Shown: positions 24,741 to 37,138 of the stretch, piece after piece | How the letters are laid out: the number at the start of each line of letters is the position of its first letter | Numbering within the stretch: the first letter of the stretch is position 1 | Source of the DNA: Fragum whitleyi | Taxonomy: Eukaryota > Mollusca > Bivalvia > Cardiida > Cardiidae | Direction: 5' to 3' | Assembly: GCA_948146395.1 (NCBI GenBank) | Contig: OX411548.1 | Location: 64,313,020 to 64,377,019 of the forward strand | DNA: 64,000 bases | Position numbers and translations under genes: made by a program | The notes under the pieces: model-generated | What the model saw: only the letters and a program-made list of their open reading frames with translations | Told to the model about the DNA's origin: nothing | Databases searched by the model: none

Positions 24741-25010
24741 GTGACTCGTCACTCGAAAAGGGGCCATATGGGAAGTGCGTAAAATATCGACCCTAGTCAG
24801 ACTGCGCGGATTGCGCAGACTGACTAGGGTCGAAACTTTTTGCATCGTGCTCATTTTCTGAACCTCGAATGATCAATATACCTTGGAGTGAAAGATTTTT
24901 TTAAATACGACTTCTGGTTGACATATGGTTGACATATGATGGGTCAAACCTCTTTTTAATATTTTATTTAACAGAATTCCCGGATGGTCCCTTTTCGCGT
25001 GACGGGTCAC
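24741..25010. mobile_element. Family B MITE, reference copy
   Basis: 270 bp with TIRs GTGACTCGTCACTCGAAAAG and CTTTTCGCGTGACGGGTCAC. An internal palindrome (CCCTAGTCAGACTGCGCGG ... GCGCAGACTGACTAGGG) lies near the left end. No coding frame. Target duplication is unclear. Confidence 0.83.
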
Positions 25011-25068
25011 ATATTTATCATGTATCACCAACATAGCCACCACAAGAACAATAGAATTGTCTTGATCT

Positions 25069-25487
25069 ACTGTTAACAACATCATGAAATAGACACCCAT
25101 CTCGATCATAACCATTCCAAATCACTCGCTCAGCGCTCCATTCATTCATTCCAAACACTCACTCAAACCATTGGAAAACGCTCCAAACTCACTGAAAAAG
25201 ATATGATCAACAACGTCATTCACAAAAATGTAAAGCTAGAAAAAAACAAGAAAAACTAACGATTTCACTGATATAATTCAAATTGTAAGCGCCTGATAGG
25301 TTTTTGAAGAAATAGGTAGCTATTTATAGAATAACATTGCTGATTTTGTTGGTCCTGAACAAAATTAGCGACATTGCATTACCTCCCATTAGATTCACTC
25401 AAAACTCGCTCCACACACTCATTCAATTTCATTCCAAAATGATTCCAAAATCATTCACCCTGTCAATTTCCCGATGTTGTTAACTGT
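25069..25487. mobile_element. Family A MITE (A2)
   Basis: TACTGTTAACAACATCATG ... TTTCCCGATGTTGTTAACTG. One mutation lies in each terminal block. It begins 58 bp after a family B element. Confidence 0.85.
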
Positions 25488-25742
25488 GCTATTGGCATTA
25501 TTACAGATTGTATGGGAATTATTGCACATTTTAATGTCAATATAATTTCTTTTTTTATCGTTGATTGGTCGCTTTAAAATTTTAGACTGTAAATTGCTGC
25601 TTTTCAAAGTAATGTTATTGTCTCCGAAAATATTGATCTTTACTTCTAAATTTGTTTGTGAGTAGCAATGACGAGATCCTTTAGATGCGTGTAAATCGAG
25701 GTATGTCCGTCTGTATGTACTATGTTCAAAGTCAAGTTGATA

Positions 25743-26077
25743 CATTTAGAAACATCGCGAAATTGACAAGATGAATGATTTTGGAATGGTTTTTGAATGC
25801 TAGTGAATGAGCGCTTGGAGCGAAAAAAAATAAATTAAAGGGAGGCAATACACATCGCTAATTTCGTCCGACCTGGACGCTTCTAAATCAGCACCAACTA
25901 ATAAAAGCAATGAATGCTTTGTTTGATTTGATTTTAATTATGTTGTTAACGATTCTTTAGGCATTTAGAACATTTCTGAACGGTTTGATTGAGTGTTTTG
26001 AATGAATAAATGTACGTTAAGTGAGCGATTTGGAATAGTGTAGAAAGTGTTGAGTGTCAATTTCATGATGTTTACAT
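25743..26077. mobile_element. Family A MITE (A3), inverted, shortened
   Basis: The left end (ATTTAGAAACATCGCGAAATTG) and right end (TTTCATGATGTTTACAT) are worn. The centre is shortened to ~335 bp in total. Confidence 0.8.
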
Positions 26078-28093
26078 TATGACAAAAAATGCCTTAAAAA
26101 TGTCTAAAGCCTTTGACATATGAAATACAAGCGACAGGACGTTCGTATTTAAAGTGTATCGTCAGAAACGTGTCCATGTTGTTGGTACAAATTTTGGGCC
26201 CATTGTGTAAGCATACATTTTCGAGACAATTTGGTGGGGAAAAAAATGAGACCATCTATTTGGAACAAAATTCGAGACCATTTTCTTGGTTCAAATATGG
26301 AGACAATAATTTTCCAGGCAATTTTGTTAGACCACATATCCCATACCACTTTGTTTGGACAAAAATCGAAATTAAAATCTCGTTTGTCATTAGTAACAAA
26401 AATATATGCTTACAATCATCATGATTTTTCAGTACTTATCTACAGCACTCGTACATGTAAGATGACAGCATTACTTGTTGCACGATTATATTCACTCGAT
26501 ATTGTCGAACTCGCTCGATCTTATATACGAGAATACGATTGTGAGGTCGTACGAGATAAAACAAAGAGATCACGAGCATCTAAAGTCTCTGAGCATGCTT
26601 AAATAAGAGCGAAAAAACGAGAGCGACGCGATCTCGCGTTTTAAGATTCATATTCTTGCAATGTGTTTTCGTCTTTTCGATTTCTATTTCGCTTGCTCAG
26701 TGAATTAAGCTCTTAATGTCCCGATAGTAATACTATTGCAAAAAGTTTCCTCGTTGTGTGCGCATCGGGGCGCAAAAACATACGATAAACGAATTCATAT
26801 TTTGTAGACACCCTTTTCTAAGTGGCACGACTCTATACTTAATGAGAGACGGGATTGATTATATACATAAATTCTCATAATAGTCTTACTATTTTAACTT
26901 CAAAGACATGCGATAACAAACTGTAGAATTGACTGTAAGACATGTCGATTATAGGCGAACAAAATGTTGTATATTCAGCTTGAATAAAGCTGTATATACG
27001 CCGTTTTGGTAGCCCGATTTACGATATTTGAAGTTGAAAAACGCATGTAATGAACTTTTACTCCATGTTCCATAAACCACTCTACTTTGTTTGTAAACTA
27101 AACTCGAGCTTTTTGGATCAGGAAATTAGTGTTTATCGATTTTTTTTTTATCTTGGATTTATATTCGAGTAAAAAATGGTAAGCGCGCATTTATATGTGT
27201 ATTCTTTTTGTTTGCTAGGAAGAAGATCGTAGGATCTTTAATCAAGTTATATTCATGTTTAAGAGCGACCGCATCTATTTTTTTTTTTTTTTAATCCCAA
27301 AGGTTTCTTATAAAGTCAATCGAAAACAAATACATGTATAAGATACCAAACAATTTCTTATCTTGGAAAAAGCTTGAAATTTAAATTATGCAATAGGTTT
27401 TGTTACTTAAGGGGGCGAAATATACGAATTTGCGATTAATGTTCATAATCTGTCATATGCATTCGATTTATATTCATGAAACACGTTTCCAATCAATCGT
27501 TAAAGAATACTGAAAATATTTTTAAGTGTGTGTTTTTTTTGCAGTTTTTTACTGCACACCATGCTAAAAATTGCTTCCAAGATTAAAATAATAATTTTCA
27601 ATACGTTGCTGTTTTAGTTGAAATACTGTTGAAAATGACATGAAATCCAATTCTTATAGGCAATCAAAATGAACTAGATGTCTTCAGTCTCTTTCGAATT
27701 GAATCAAGAGAAGTTGTTTCGTTAAGTAGTGGGTTTTAGAACATTACAAAAGTTAATCAATCATCTATTTGTATTTCGTTATTTATTTCATTAAAATTCA
27801 ATTGCCATCTGATTTACTACATCTTGTAATAAATCAAAATTAACAACCATGCGCTTTTCATCTGTCGATGAAAAACATTTGTTTGCATCAACCCACTCAC
27901 TCACGTACAAGAAAATACACTCAGACGTAAAAGAAATGCAAACCAAACAATTATAAGAAATTATTCAACCAATCTTGACTTCGTATCGAAGTTTCATTTG
28001 CAAGCGGATTATAATTTAAAGAGAGGCTTAAACAATTGGATTCTAGTTTGGAGAAAAAAGTTAAGAAAAAACAAAACGGATAAATGGGTGGTA
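26078..28093. other. Intergenic
   Basis: Open frames of 103 and 123 codons overlap at 26113-26602. They have no recognisable domain, and the region looks like degenerate short repeats (GAGACCAT.TTT, GAGACAAT). The remainder is AT-rich. Confidence 0.5.
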
Positions 28094-28493
28094 CAGTTAA
28101 CAACATTATGAAATTGACACGTGTGCCAATCATTCACTCAGCGCTCCAGTCACTCACTCACGTCGATCAAAAACGCTCCGAAATCATTAGAGACAATTTC
28201 GAAATTGTTCAAGACGATCAAAATTTAATTCAAATCGATCAAATTATTATACGACTTAATTGGCTGGTGTGGATTTTAAAATGTCTGATTGGTCCATTAG
28301 GATCACACACAAATAAAAAAAGTACGTATTTTTAATCAAATGGTGGTAATGAATAAAGCTACTAATGTTCTTCTTGAACAAAATTAACGATGTTGGATTA
28401 CCTCCCTTTTACTTCACTTAAAACTCGCTCCACACATTCATTCAATTTTATTCCAAATCGTTTAAGTTGTCTTTTTCACGATGTTAATAGCTG
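28094..28493. mobile_element. Family A MITE (A4)
   Basis: TA-CAGTTAACAACATTATG ... TTTCACGATGTTAATAGCTG-TA, 400 bp. It lies 50 bp from the LINE 3' end. Confidence 0.88.
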
Positions 28494-28662
28494 TATTATC
28501 TGAACAAAAATCAATAGACGGTAAAAATGACTGCGTTTTAGCATTATAATAATAATAATAATAATAATATCTTTATTTAAAGAAGGTAACATGTTAAGAC
28601 ATGTAACATAATATCTTATTTACAACATGGCCTTCTAAACATATAAAAATGAAAGAATAAAA

Positions 28663-28681
28663 GTCTCTCTCTCTCTCTCTC

Positions 28682-28765
<84 letters not shown>

Positions 28766-28789
28766 CCTGTCGCTCTCTCTCTCTCTCTT
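28663..28789. repeat. (CT)n microsatellite
   Basis: About 125 bases of almost pure CT, interrupted by a few CCC or CTG triplets. On the minus strand it reads as Arg-Glu repeats, which are an artefact. Confidence 0.97.
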
Positions 28790-28904
28790 GATTCGCAAAA
28801 CTTTCAACATGCAAATGTAAAAATGTGATCAGATTTAACAATAAATGTATATGCACAAATAATTCTGACAGATACTTGAGGTAAACCAAAACTGCATAGC
28901 GCTA

Positions 28905-30571
28905 TTGTTTATTTTTTAGATAATACGACTGTAACTTTGTCTTAAATGTTTTAAGTTTTGTTTCACTTCTTATGTCGAGTGGAATATCGTTCCAAACTTG
29001 AACACTATTGTAATTGAAACTGCTCTTGTATATATTTGTTCTTGGAATTTTATTCAATGTAAGATTTGTTAGCGTCTCAGATCTCAGCATATATGTATCA
29101 TTTCTGGAAATACGAATTAAATCCAACATGTAATCAGGCGCATTGTTACTTAACGTTTTAAAGATAAGCACGGCAATGTGGTAATTGCATCGATTTAAAA
29201 AAAGATAGCCAGCCAAGTTCTCTGAATAAATCCTGTGACGGTGTTCTAATTGGCTTTCCCAGAATTAATTTTGCAATTCTTTTCTGAAGTGTGTATACTC
29301 GATTGATGTAACGTTTGTCGGTGTTACCCCATATAAGGCAGCAATAATCAAAAATGGGTAAAATATATGAGTTGTAAAAGAGGATTTTCATTTCTTTACT
29401 TAAATGATACGATATAGATTTAAAAAGAGAAATTTTCTTTTTCAGTCCGCAGCAAGTGTAATCTATTTGAGTGTGCCATTTCAACTGATCATCAATGTAG
29501 ATACCAAGCACTTTTTGCGAGGTTACATTTTCCAATGCTACACCATTAATGCTTAATGTTAAAGAGTTTTGGTTTAAATTTTTGTGTTTTGATCCAATTA
29601 ACATACATTTTGTTTTTGCGGGATGTAAGGACATATTATTTAGAACACACCATTCCTGTATCAAGGATAGACTTTCTTGAAGTTTATTTTGTATCGCAAC
29701 TAATTCGTAGCATGACTTATACATGGTAGAGTCGTCTGCGTAAAGATCGATATCAACGTCCGAACATGTAAATGATAAATCATTAATGTATAATAAAAAT
29801 AAAAGAGGTCCAAGAATCGATCCCTGAGGTACTCCAGATTTAATTTTTAGCAAATCAGACTCACAATTTTCAATTTGAATAAGTTGTTTTCTGTCAGATA
29901 GATATGACTTGACGAGGTTAAGTGCATTATCTGTGAAGTGATACAACTTAAGTTTGTGCAAAAGGATTTCATGGTCAACGAGATCAAATGCTTTCCGTAA
30001 GTCCAAAAAGACAGCCCCTATCAATTTACCATCATCAATATCTCGAAGCCATGCATCTATCATTTTTGACAATGCTGTAACGCAAGAATGGTTTTCTCGG
30101 AACCCAGATTGGGAGCGATTTAAAATGTTTGTCTTTTGTAAAAAACTTCGCAATTGAGAAGCAATGTGGTGCTCAAAGATTTTTGAGATCGTTGACAGAA
30201 TTGAAATTGGTCTATAATTGTTTGGATCATCTTTATCACCAGATTTGAATAAAGGGATAACCCGTGCTAATTTCATATCATTAGGATATATTCCAGAGGT
30301 TATACTTTTGTTTATGATTGAAGCTATAATTGGAGTTATGATATCGCCGCATTGTTTCAAAATTTTAGCGCTTAAAAGATCCAATCCGGTAGCTTTGTTC
30401 ATGTCAAGTTTTTTTATAATACAGTGCACCTCATACGCAGAAATGAAGTCTACTGAGAATGTATTAAATCCTAACTTATTGTCAAGAATATTTTCAAGAT
30501 ATCGAAAACTATCTTCGGAAAATTGTGTTTTAGTAACAAAATCGGAAACACTTACAAAATGCCAGTGTTAC
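28905..30571 (-). pseudogene. Non-LTR retrotransposon reverse transcriptase (CR1/Jockey-like), frameshifted and 5'-truncated
   Basis: The frame runs from about 30571 (in-frame stop just upstream, no start) through a reverse transcriptase domain. Its markers are NKATGLD, then PNNYRPISILS, then AVFLDLRKAFDLVDH (palm, first catalytic Asp), then SGVPQGSILGPLLFLLYIND, then the catalytic LYADD box, followed by thumb and connection sequence (LGIYID, FDYCCLIWG). Near 29185 the frame shifts: WLSFFKSMQ is in one frame and YHIAVLIFKTL continues in another, through the usual C-terminal block VQVWNDIPLDIRS to the stop near 28905. The apurinic-endonuclease domain that should precede it is absent, as in a 5'-truncated insertion. 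The frameshift means it cannot make an intact enzyme. Clade assignment is by general resemblance only. Confidence 0.9.
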
Positions 30572-30994
30572 AAATAAATGCATGTTGTTCCTTCGGATAG
30601 AAATCACAAACTGGAATCTATTTTCTAAATTTTCGATCGGTAAAGTTTTAGAAATAAAGACAAGAGCTGAAATCATATTTTTTCATTCCCGGAAAATGAA
30701 GCTCGAAGATGAAAAAGATCTGGCATTTTTTTAGCGTTTATATTTACTCTTAATGCCCGTTAGTAAGGTGTTCTGGTCTGTGCAGGATTAATCAAATTTT
30801 CCAAGAAATGCCGCTTATGCCATTATACAACACTAAAGAAAGAATACTATCATTTACTTTTAAACAGTAATTTAGTAATTGAAAAAAAATGTTTCTTTTA
30901 GAAAACATGTTGTGGAAAGCACGAGGCCATTTAGGACACCAGACGTTCTACCTGGTATCTCAGCTCATCTGCACAATACAACTTTTCGTTAATA

Positions 30995-31484
30995 CAGCTA
31001 AGAACATCGTGAAATTGACCAGATGAATGATTTTGGAATGAAACAAAATGAGTGTGTTGAGCGAGTTTTGAGTGAAATTCAAGGGAGGTAAACCAATATT
31101 GCTAATTTTGTTCAACAAGAACAAACTTAGCTTTATTCATTACCTCCCTTTAATTAAATATACGTAATTTTCTGTTTGTGTGTCTTCGTGGACCAATCAG
31201 GCACTTTAAACCCACACCAGCCAATTAGATCGTGGAATAATTTGATCGATTTGAATTAAATGTTGATCGCCTTTAACAATTTCGAAATGTTTTCTAACAA
31301 TTTTGAAGAGATTTGATCGATTTGAGTGAGTGTTTGGAATGATTCAAGATTTCAAGATTCTTTTATTGGCATATAAAAAACTTTACAGTTTATCGCCATA
31401 AGGAATGAACGAATGGAGCGCTGAATGAATTATTTAGAATGGTTTTGATTGGAAGTTGTGTCAATTTCACGATGTAACTAACTG
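30995..31484. mobile_element. Family A MITE (A5), inverted relative to A6, interrupted
   Basis: The copy runs from TA-CAGCTAAGAACATCGTG to CACGATGTAACTAACTG. Internal blocks appear in reverse order. A ~60-bp segment at 31360-31415 is foreign to the family. Confidence 0.85.
31360..31415 (-). repeat. Possible isolated LINE 3' end inside a family A MITE
   Basis: On the minus strand this reads ...CCAATAAAAGAATCTTGAAATCTTGAATC, an AATAAA followed by short tandem TCTTGAA units like a LINE 3' tail. It interrupts MITE copy A5, whose homologous halves continue on both sides. Confidence 0.5.
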
Positions 31485-31814
31485 TTTTTAACCAGCCATC
31501 TATAGGGCAGTTCGAATTCTCTCTTGAAATTAGAAAAATAATTAAATATATTTAATAGGGAAATCACAACGAGAGAATTAACAAAGGCACACTTTTCCGG
31601 GTTAAATGAATGGAATTCAACACAGTTTAAATGGTATACCCCGTATCACGCTTAATCCTAAAAGATGATTGCAAATAAAAACAAAATAATCAATTCAAAG
31701 TAGAAATGGCTTACAAGAGAAATATTGATAATATTAAGACGCCTACAGAGATAGTAGCGAATCCATTGAAGTATATCTAGGGCAAGGCCAATGCTGCTAT
31801 GTCAAAAGTCTTTT

Positions 31815-31960
31815 GCAGGACTAGCTCAATCGGTAACGCGTTGGATTGTCAATCCTGAGATCGGGAGTTTAAATCCCTGCTCGGCCAGCTTTCATCCAAC
31901 ATTTGACAAGACTCAATGTAACAAGCGTCCTTTGTCTTCGACCAATGGACGAATGACAAG
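31815..31960 (+). mobile_element. tRNA-Asp-like SINE head with short body
   Basis: The tRNA-like region has TAGCTCAATCGGTAACGCG (A box), TTGTCAA (Asp anticodon loop) and AGTTTAAATCC (B box). The body keeps only ~90 bp, then ends where the family A MITE begins at 31963, so it was truncated by or adjacent to that insertion. Confidence 0.75.
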
Positions 31961-31962
31961 TA

Positions 31963-32402
31963 CAGTCAGTTACATCGTGAAATTGACATTCGCCTCAATC
32001 AAAACCATTCTAAATCGCTCACTCAGCGCTCCATTCATTCATTCCAAACACTCACTCTTACCATTCAGAAACGCCCAAACCAACTGAAAAATATAAAATC
32101 AATTACGCCATTCAAAATAAGTTTTGGTAGAGAAAAAAGACGCGACTTCACTGACATAATTCAAATTGTTCGCGTCTCATAAGTTCTTGAAGACATATGA
32201 AGCTATGTAAAGAACTGATATGCACATTTTAATCAAAGGGAAGTTATCAATATCGCTAATTTTGTTCATCCTGAACAAAATTTGCAATATAGGATTATCT
32301 CCCATTAGATTCACTCAAAACTCGCTCCACACACTCGTTCAATTTCATTCCTAAATCATTCCAAAATCATTCATTTTGTCCATTTCACGATGTTTTCAAC
32401 TG
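31963..32402. mobile_element. Family A MITE, reference copy (A6)
   Basis: 440 bp flanked by TA. Ends are CAGT.AGTTACATCGTGAAATTGAC-type and TTTCACGATGTTTTCAACTG. Internal blocks are CACTCAGCGCTCCATTCATT, CATTCCAAACACTCACTC, a central AATTTTGTTCATCCTGAACA palindrome and CTCAAAACTCGCTCCACACA. TA duplication with CAGT ends is the Tc1/mariner pattern. No transposase frame. Confidence 0.88.
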
Positions 32403-32407
32403 TAGCA

Positions 32408-32532
32408 CGGCTCACTGAGATAGGCAACAGATGGCTCAAACGAAATGCTTTGGAAATTTGATAGCCATGGGTAGGAGAATAAGCCGCCCCGACATAACTG
32501 TAATAACGTTGAAACCCCAAACAACAAATCAG
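32408..32532 (+). mobile_element. SINE 3' fragment
   Basis: It ends CGACATAACTGTAATAACG...GAAACCCCAAACAACAAATC, resembling SINE body and tail. It sits between two family A MITEs. Confidence 0.5.
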
Positions 32533-32591
32533 GACAAAAACTACCCTATATTAAAGATGACAAAGCGCTCGCGATTGTCTCATTCTAGATA

Positions 32592-32992
32592 CAGTTAAGA
32601 GCATCGTGAAATTGACTCTAATTCCGATCAAAATCATTCTAAATGGCTCACACAGCGCTCCATTCATTCATTACACTCACTCAAACAATTCAAAAACGCC
32701 CAAAAATCACATTAGAAGATAAAAATCAACAACTTCTTGCGATTTAACGGAGATAATTGAATTTGTAAGCGTCTGATTGGATCTTAAAAAATAGGAAGGT
32801 ATTTATAGAACTTCTATGCAAATTTTTTCAAGGGATGTAATAAATTTCGCCAATTTAACCCTGATCAAAATTAGCGACATTGGATTACCTCCCTTAAATT
32901 TCACCCAAAACTCGCGCATTACATTCATTCAATTTCATTCCAAAACCATTAAAAAATCATTCATTTTGTCAACTTCACGGTGTTGTTAACTG
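32592..32992. mobile_element. Family A MITE (A7)
   Basis: TA-CAGTTAAGAGCATCGTG ... TTCACGGTGTTGTTAACTG-TA. Both ends are complete, and all internal blocks are kept in the same order as A6. Confidence 0.88.
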
Positions 32993-33670
32993 TACATGCA
33001 TTAGATACCTTTCCATAGGTAATGCAGGGTATCATTTTTGGGCGCCCTCGATCGCTTCTTTATCCTGAACGAATGGTAACAGAATAGTGTGAAGCTAATT
33101 CATATTGTTTTTTTCTTGGCTTGTATGGAAAAAATTCTGAATATTTTTTTTTTACCCGACTCGTTTCTTTCATCCTCGAGGAGACATAAAAGTCATTAAA
33201 TTTACATTAAGACATTATACAGACTTATTGTTATTGTTCCTAGATGATCTGAATTAATACTTTGTAATTTGTTTTCCTTTCTAATAATTTCACATGCAAA
33301 AACAACGATAACATCATTTCCTTCTAACGAATATTTCTCGAATTATTTCTATTAATTTAAAATTTTGATTTATATTTAAATCTTATATTTTCCAACCACC
33401 AAAGATCTTTTTGAATTTAATTAATTTAACTTTACACTGTACTGAATAGGGCTTTTATTTTATTTGGCTTGAGGCGATAAAAAGGCACCATCGTGAAATT
33501 AAGAACTACTACAATTTCAAAACAAGGCCATGTCACGCATGGGTCGATCAGAGATGGAATTTCAGTTAGGTTTATTACATAAGGAATATTTACATTTATA
33601 CACGGCAAATGTTTTAAGCCGAAAGTTTCTCCCCTTGTAAGACTGCGTATTGGACGCATACTGATCAGTT

Positions 33671-33772
33671 CCATCTTGTCGAACCAAGGGCTACGAACGT
33701 TTTGTTTATCTAAAAAGGTCATCGAGAAGAAGCTATCGATTCGATACCCCCTGCTTCGTGAAGATGGACCAG
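33671..33772 (+). repeat. Dispersed repeat M, copy 2
   Basis: It has the same blocks as 2546-2640, with a ~17-bp insertion (TTTGTTTATCTAAAAAGG) in the middle. It passes directly into a family B end. The minus-strand open frame here has no recognisable domain. Confidence 0.75.
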
Positions 33773-33834
33773 CTCTGACTAGGGTCGACACTTTACGAAC
33801 TTCTCAGATGGCCCTTTTTTGCGTGACGGGTCAC
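33773..33834. mobile_element. Family B right-end fragment
   Basis: TCTGACTAGGGTCG and GATGGCCCTTTTTTGCGTGA, CGGGTCAC are kept. It follows the repeat M copy directly. Confidence 0.75.
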
Positions 33835-36800
33835 AAATTCATTTATTTATTTGTGTTTACTGAAAAATGTAGACTAGAGTGATTTTGTTTGCCATCTTTG
33901 TGAGAAAACGTGCCGTAAATAGATCACGTATGTATAGTCTTTTAACTTTAAATTAAATACATGTATTAATTCAATTTACCTGGACTTTAAAATTAATATT
34001 CGGAGCATATAGAGAAAGTCTATTGTCAATAATAGGCTATTGAAATCGATGTTATGGTCATTATTTCTTGTTTGAGTACAGTCAATATTTGGACAGTAAA
34101 TAATGCTAACTGACCTTATCTAGACATGGACTCTTTATGAAATAACACAGTAAAACATTTTGCCCATCAGGCGAAAGAGTGAAATCCGGAATGATTGAAT
34201 TCCTGAGGTGCGGGAAGTCTTGGCTTGGTCAGGCTACGATGTCTGATTCGGGTTGAATCTTTTCGCACACGATATATTTCATGAGCTTAGATTGCCATTC
34301 CATTAATATCTACATCTGCTCTTTAAAATACGCCTCAAATAAACCTGCGCTATTTTTGATGGAATTTCTGTATAATTTTACATGAATATATATATTGCGC
34401 ATGTAGACGCGTGTTTGGATTATTATTAAGCGGGTTAAAAAGACAGGATGCTGCAATTTTGTGTCATTAGTCTTCCACACCAAATTGCGGTTGCATTCCA
34501 GTCTGTTTAAAGATAATGTCAATGGGGCCAATGGCAACATTTGACAGTGTGTACCTCTTTTTCATAACCCTGGACACGCATTATTTTACCTAGAAACAAA
34601 TAAGAAAATATGATGATATGCTGACAAACCATAAGTATTTGATGGTTGTCTTTTAATATTGATACAATAAGTTCAGCAGTTTACTTTGCAAACATTTTAT
34701 TTTGCAATTGGCATGTTCTAATAACCCCTTAAAATAATTTCAAAACAGAGTACACAGGTTACTCTCGCCATGGAAACATTTCCCAAACCTCGGCGCTGTT
34801 CACCCCTCAATTAAACGAATTTAAGCATATGTCTATTGATTCCAATATCGCTGTTTCTGATGTGTTATCGCAAAGAAATATTCAAAAATTATCCGTTCTT
34901 CACGTTCGTTAAAACAATTTTCCACATTAGAGATCGCTTATAGATACAGATGTATCGTCGAGAATTATCAATTAAACAAATATGGTATGCGCCACTTAAT
35001 TCGTATTTAGCTGATGCAATTGCATTAATCCATATTCACGAAAACTTCATATTGATATAAAATTTGATAAATTAAGGCAATAAAACTATGATAGAATGTC
35101 ATAATAGATCAACAAACTCATCATTTCTTGTCTTCGTGCCCTAACCAAATCCTAACCGGTCTTCGTTGCCAAGATTTATTATTTTTCCATTTCCGATGAG
35201 ATATAAAGTACTCATTATTTTGCCAGCAATGAATTTGTCTTCCTGTCACAGTTTGTCTTTAACTGGGTCATATGTAATTAGTTTACAGATACCCGACGAT
35301 TTTCTTAATGAAATCTCTATTGGTCTGAGATCTACGCTTATGGCAGATTGTCTGATCTAATGGATCTGCAATTGCATCGAAAAGAAAACTGCCCAATACA
35401 TCTTTTAGTTGATAATATTCTTTTGTAGCACAAAGACGATATGTAACTCTTGTTAAAAACAGGATGGCGAACTTTGTTATATACTCACTGCATATTTTAG
35501 AATGTGTTGTTAAACAATCTACAGTCTGCTATTGCCTTGAAGAGCATACCTTAACAAACCTAGCCATTCACGTGGAGTCGATTATTGGCAATATAAACCT
35601 GACCACAAGAAGACTAGTCTAGTATGCAAATGCACTGGATGGCCTTGCTATTCGATAAGTTCGCATTGTTAAAAATATAAGTCACTGACATATGCGTGGC
35701 TTACAGGTTCCATACTAAATTTAACTTGCTATAGCAGGCAAAAAATACAGAAGCCGTGAATCAAGTCAATATTTGAATTCGATAAAAATTGAAGGGTCCT
35801 ATCTGAGTAATTGAAGGCTGTCTAGTTACGAGTATATGGGACAGATAAGAACAACGTGGTTCTCCTCTTCAATGTCAATCGTTATTTACGCAACCTTTAT
35901 CAGTAAAGAACATTGCAAGGTTTTCTCAGATATTAGCGATGTCTTTCACAATCTAAATTACATAAACAGATCACTTTCAAGTGATTCTACCATTGTCTGT
36001 CGTTTATGGTTCCATTGTATTGTTTATAAATTTTCTTACAATATTATTAGTCGTCCGTCCGTTTGTTAAGTATAATTCAAGAAAACTAAATTAATATCTT
36101 CATCTTGGTCTAAACAAAAATATGAGAGAATTTTGTGTATGTACAAATTCTATATACATGTATATGGATATGAATTTTGCATTTGGTGTTATCGCAGTTG
36201 TCCCTACCTTTGCATATAAAGATGGTAGAAGTTACAAAAAAAGACAAAAAGGTGATTAAAAAAAACGTTTGGCATTTGATGTTTAGAAATCGTATTCCAT
36301 ATGGTTCACGAACTCTCTTTTCAACGCATCAAAGATGAAATTTAAGGCGATATATTGTGTTCGGCATTTTCCGTCGACCGTACGTATGTGCGTCTGCACG
36401 TCTGTCAATCCATAATTTTTATATCGTTGTTTTTTAAGCAGGCATATTCCAACTCAACAAAGTCATACCATATATATATGCCGAAAGACTTTCACTCGTG
36501 GATTCTTTTGCGAGTTTCTTTGCGTTTTGTCAATGCACACCACAAATTGTGTTTATTTCAATCCATCTATAAGTTAGCGAGTCTGCTTTATCACCTAATC
36601 TTAATTGCTTAGAAAGCTGATCTGTAAACTGATTAGCTTTTTTATGCATCTCTGACGATAAGCCCTTGGGATATACGCTTTTTTAACGTTACAGAAATTA
36701 ATCATACAAGGAAAACTCTGCATAATCTGCTGCATCTTTCCAGCGAAAGCAACACTCGTATGTCATCGTTCAATCGTGTGTTAACGGCAGATATTGATAG

Positions 36801-37000
36801 AATTCTTGAAATTTAACCAAGCAGTTTGCAAAAATGCTAAGTAGTATATATGTCTGCTACCTTATGAAAACGTGTCTCTTAACTTACGTATAATTTCAAA
36901 TAGAATTATATTATATAAAGCTACTGCGGGATTTTATTGAATCGGTTTCAACATATTAATTTACATCGCTTGGGAAACAAGTTCTTATTACTAAGATTAA
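33835..37000. other. 3.2-kb quiet intergenic stretch
   Basis: No shared repeat family, no frame above 85 codons and no splice-supported exon seen on either strand. It is the longest repeat-poor part of the window. Confidence 0.5.
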
Positions 37001-37138
37001 TCCCCCTCGATTCTGCTTCTTGGAAAAGTGAATAAAGAGTGTGTGGGCCAATGAAAGAACCAAGATCTATAACCGCTACCGGGAATCGAACCGGGGAACT
37101 TTTGGTGAAGAGACTGACGCTCTATCTCTAGACCACGG
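37001..37138 (-). mobile_element. Second SINE family (tRNA-Glu-like head)
   Basis: On the minus strand a 66-nt tRNA-like head carries GTGGTCTAGAGATAGAGCG (A box region), a TCTTCAC loop (TTC, Glu-like) and a canonical B box GGTTCGATTCC. A ~70-nt body (ATCTTGGTTCTTTCATTGGC, CCACACAC) follows and ends in a G run before TTAAT. The tRNA fold is too short for a functional tRNA. The copy at 40132 shares body and G run. Confidence 0.75.

Larger units (their letters stand above)
28545..30571 (-). mobile_element. 5'-truncated CR1/L2-like LINE copy with (ATT)n 3' tail
   Basis: Below the reverse transcriptase frame the element continues to a 3' end reading TTTAAATAAAGATATT followed by repeated ATT on the minus strand (near 28545-28570). 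Short 3' microsatellite tails of this type are typical of CR1/L2-like LINEs. A (CT)n tract (28663-28789) sits inside its 3' UTR. It lies ~50 bp from a family A MITE. Target duplications were not identified. Confidence 0.75.

Noticed and set aside
26113..26602. Two overlapping frames of 103 and 123 codons
   Set aside because: Composition is repeat-like (GAGACCAT, GAGACAAT) and no domain is recognised.
28616..28889. Arg-Glu repeat proteins
   Set aside because: They are translation of the CT microsatellite.
29954..30577. Plus-strand frames of 67 and 119 codons
   Set aside because: They are antisense to the reverse transcriptase reading frame.
33432..33791. 119-codon minus-strand frame
   Set aside because: It overlaps dispersed repeat M and shows no recognisable motif.
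37073..37138. Functional tRNA-Glu gene
   Set aside because: It is only 66 nt, with a mispaired acceptor stem. Its 3' flank is shared with another copy, so it is a SINE head.
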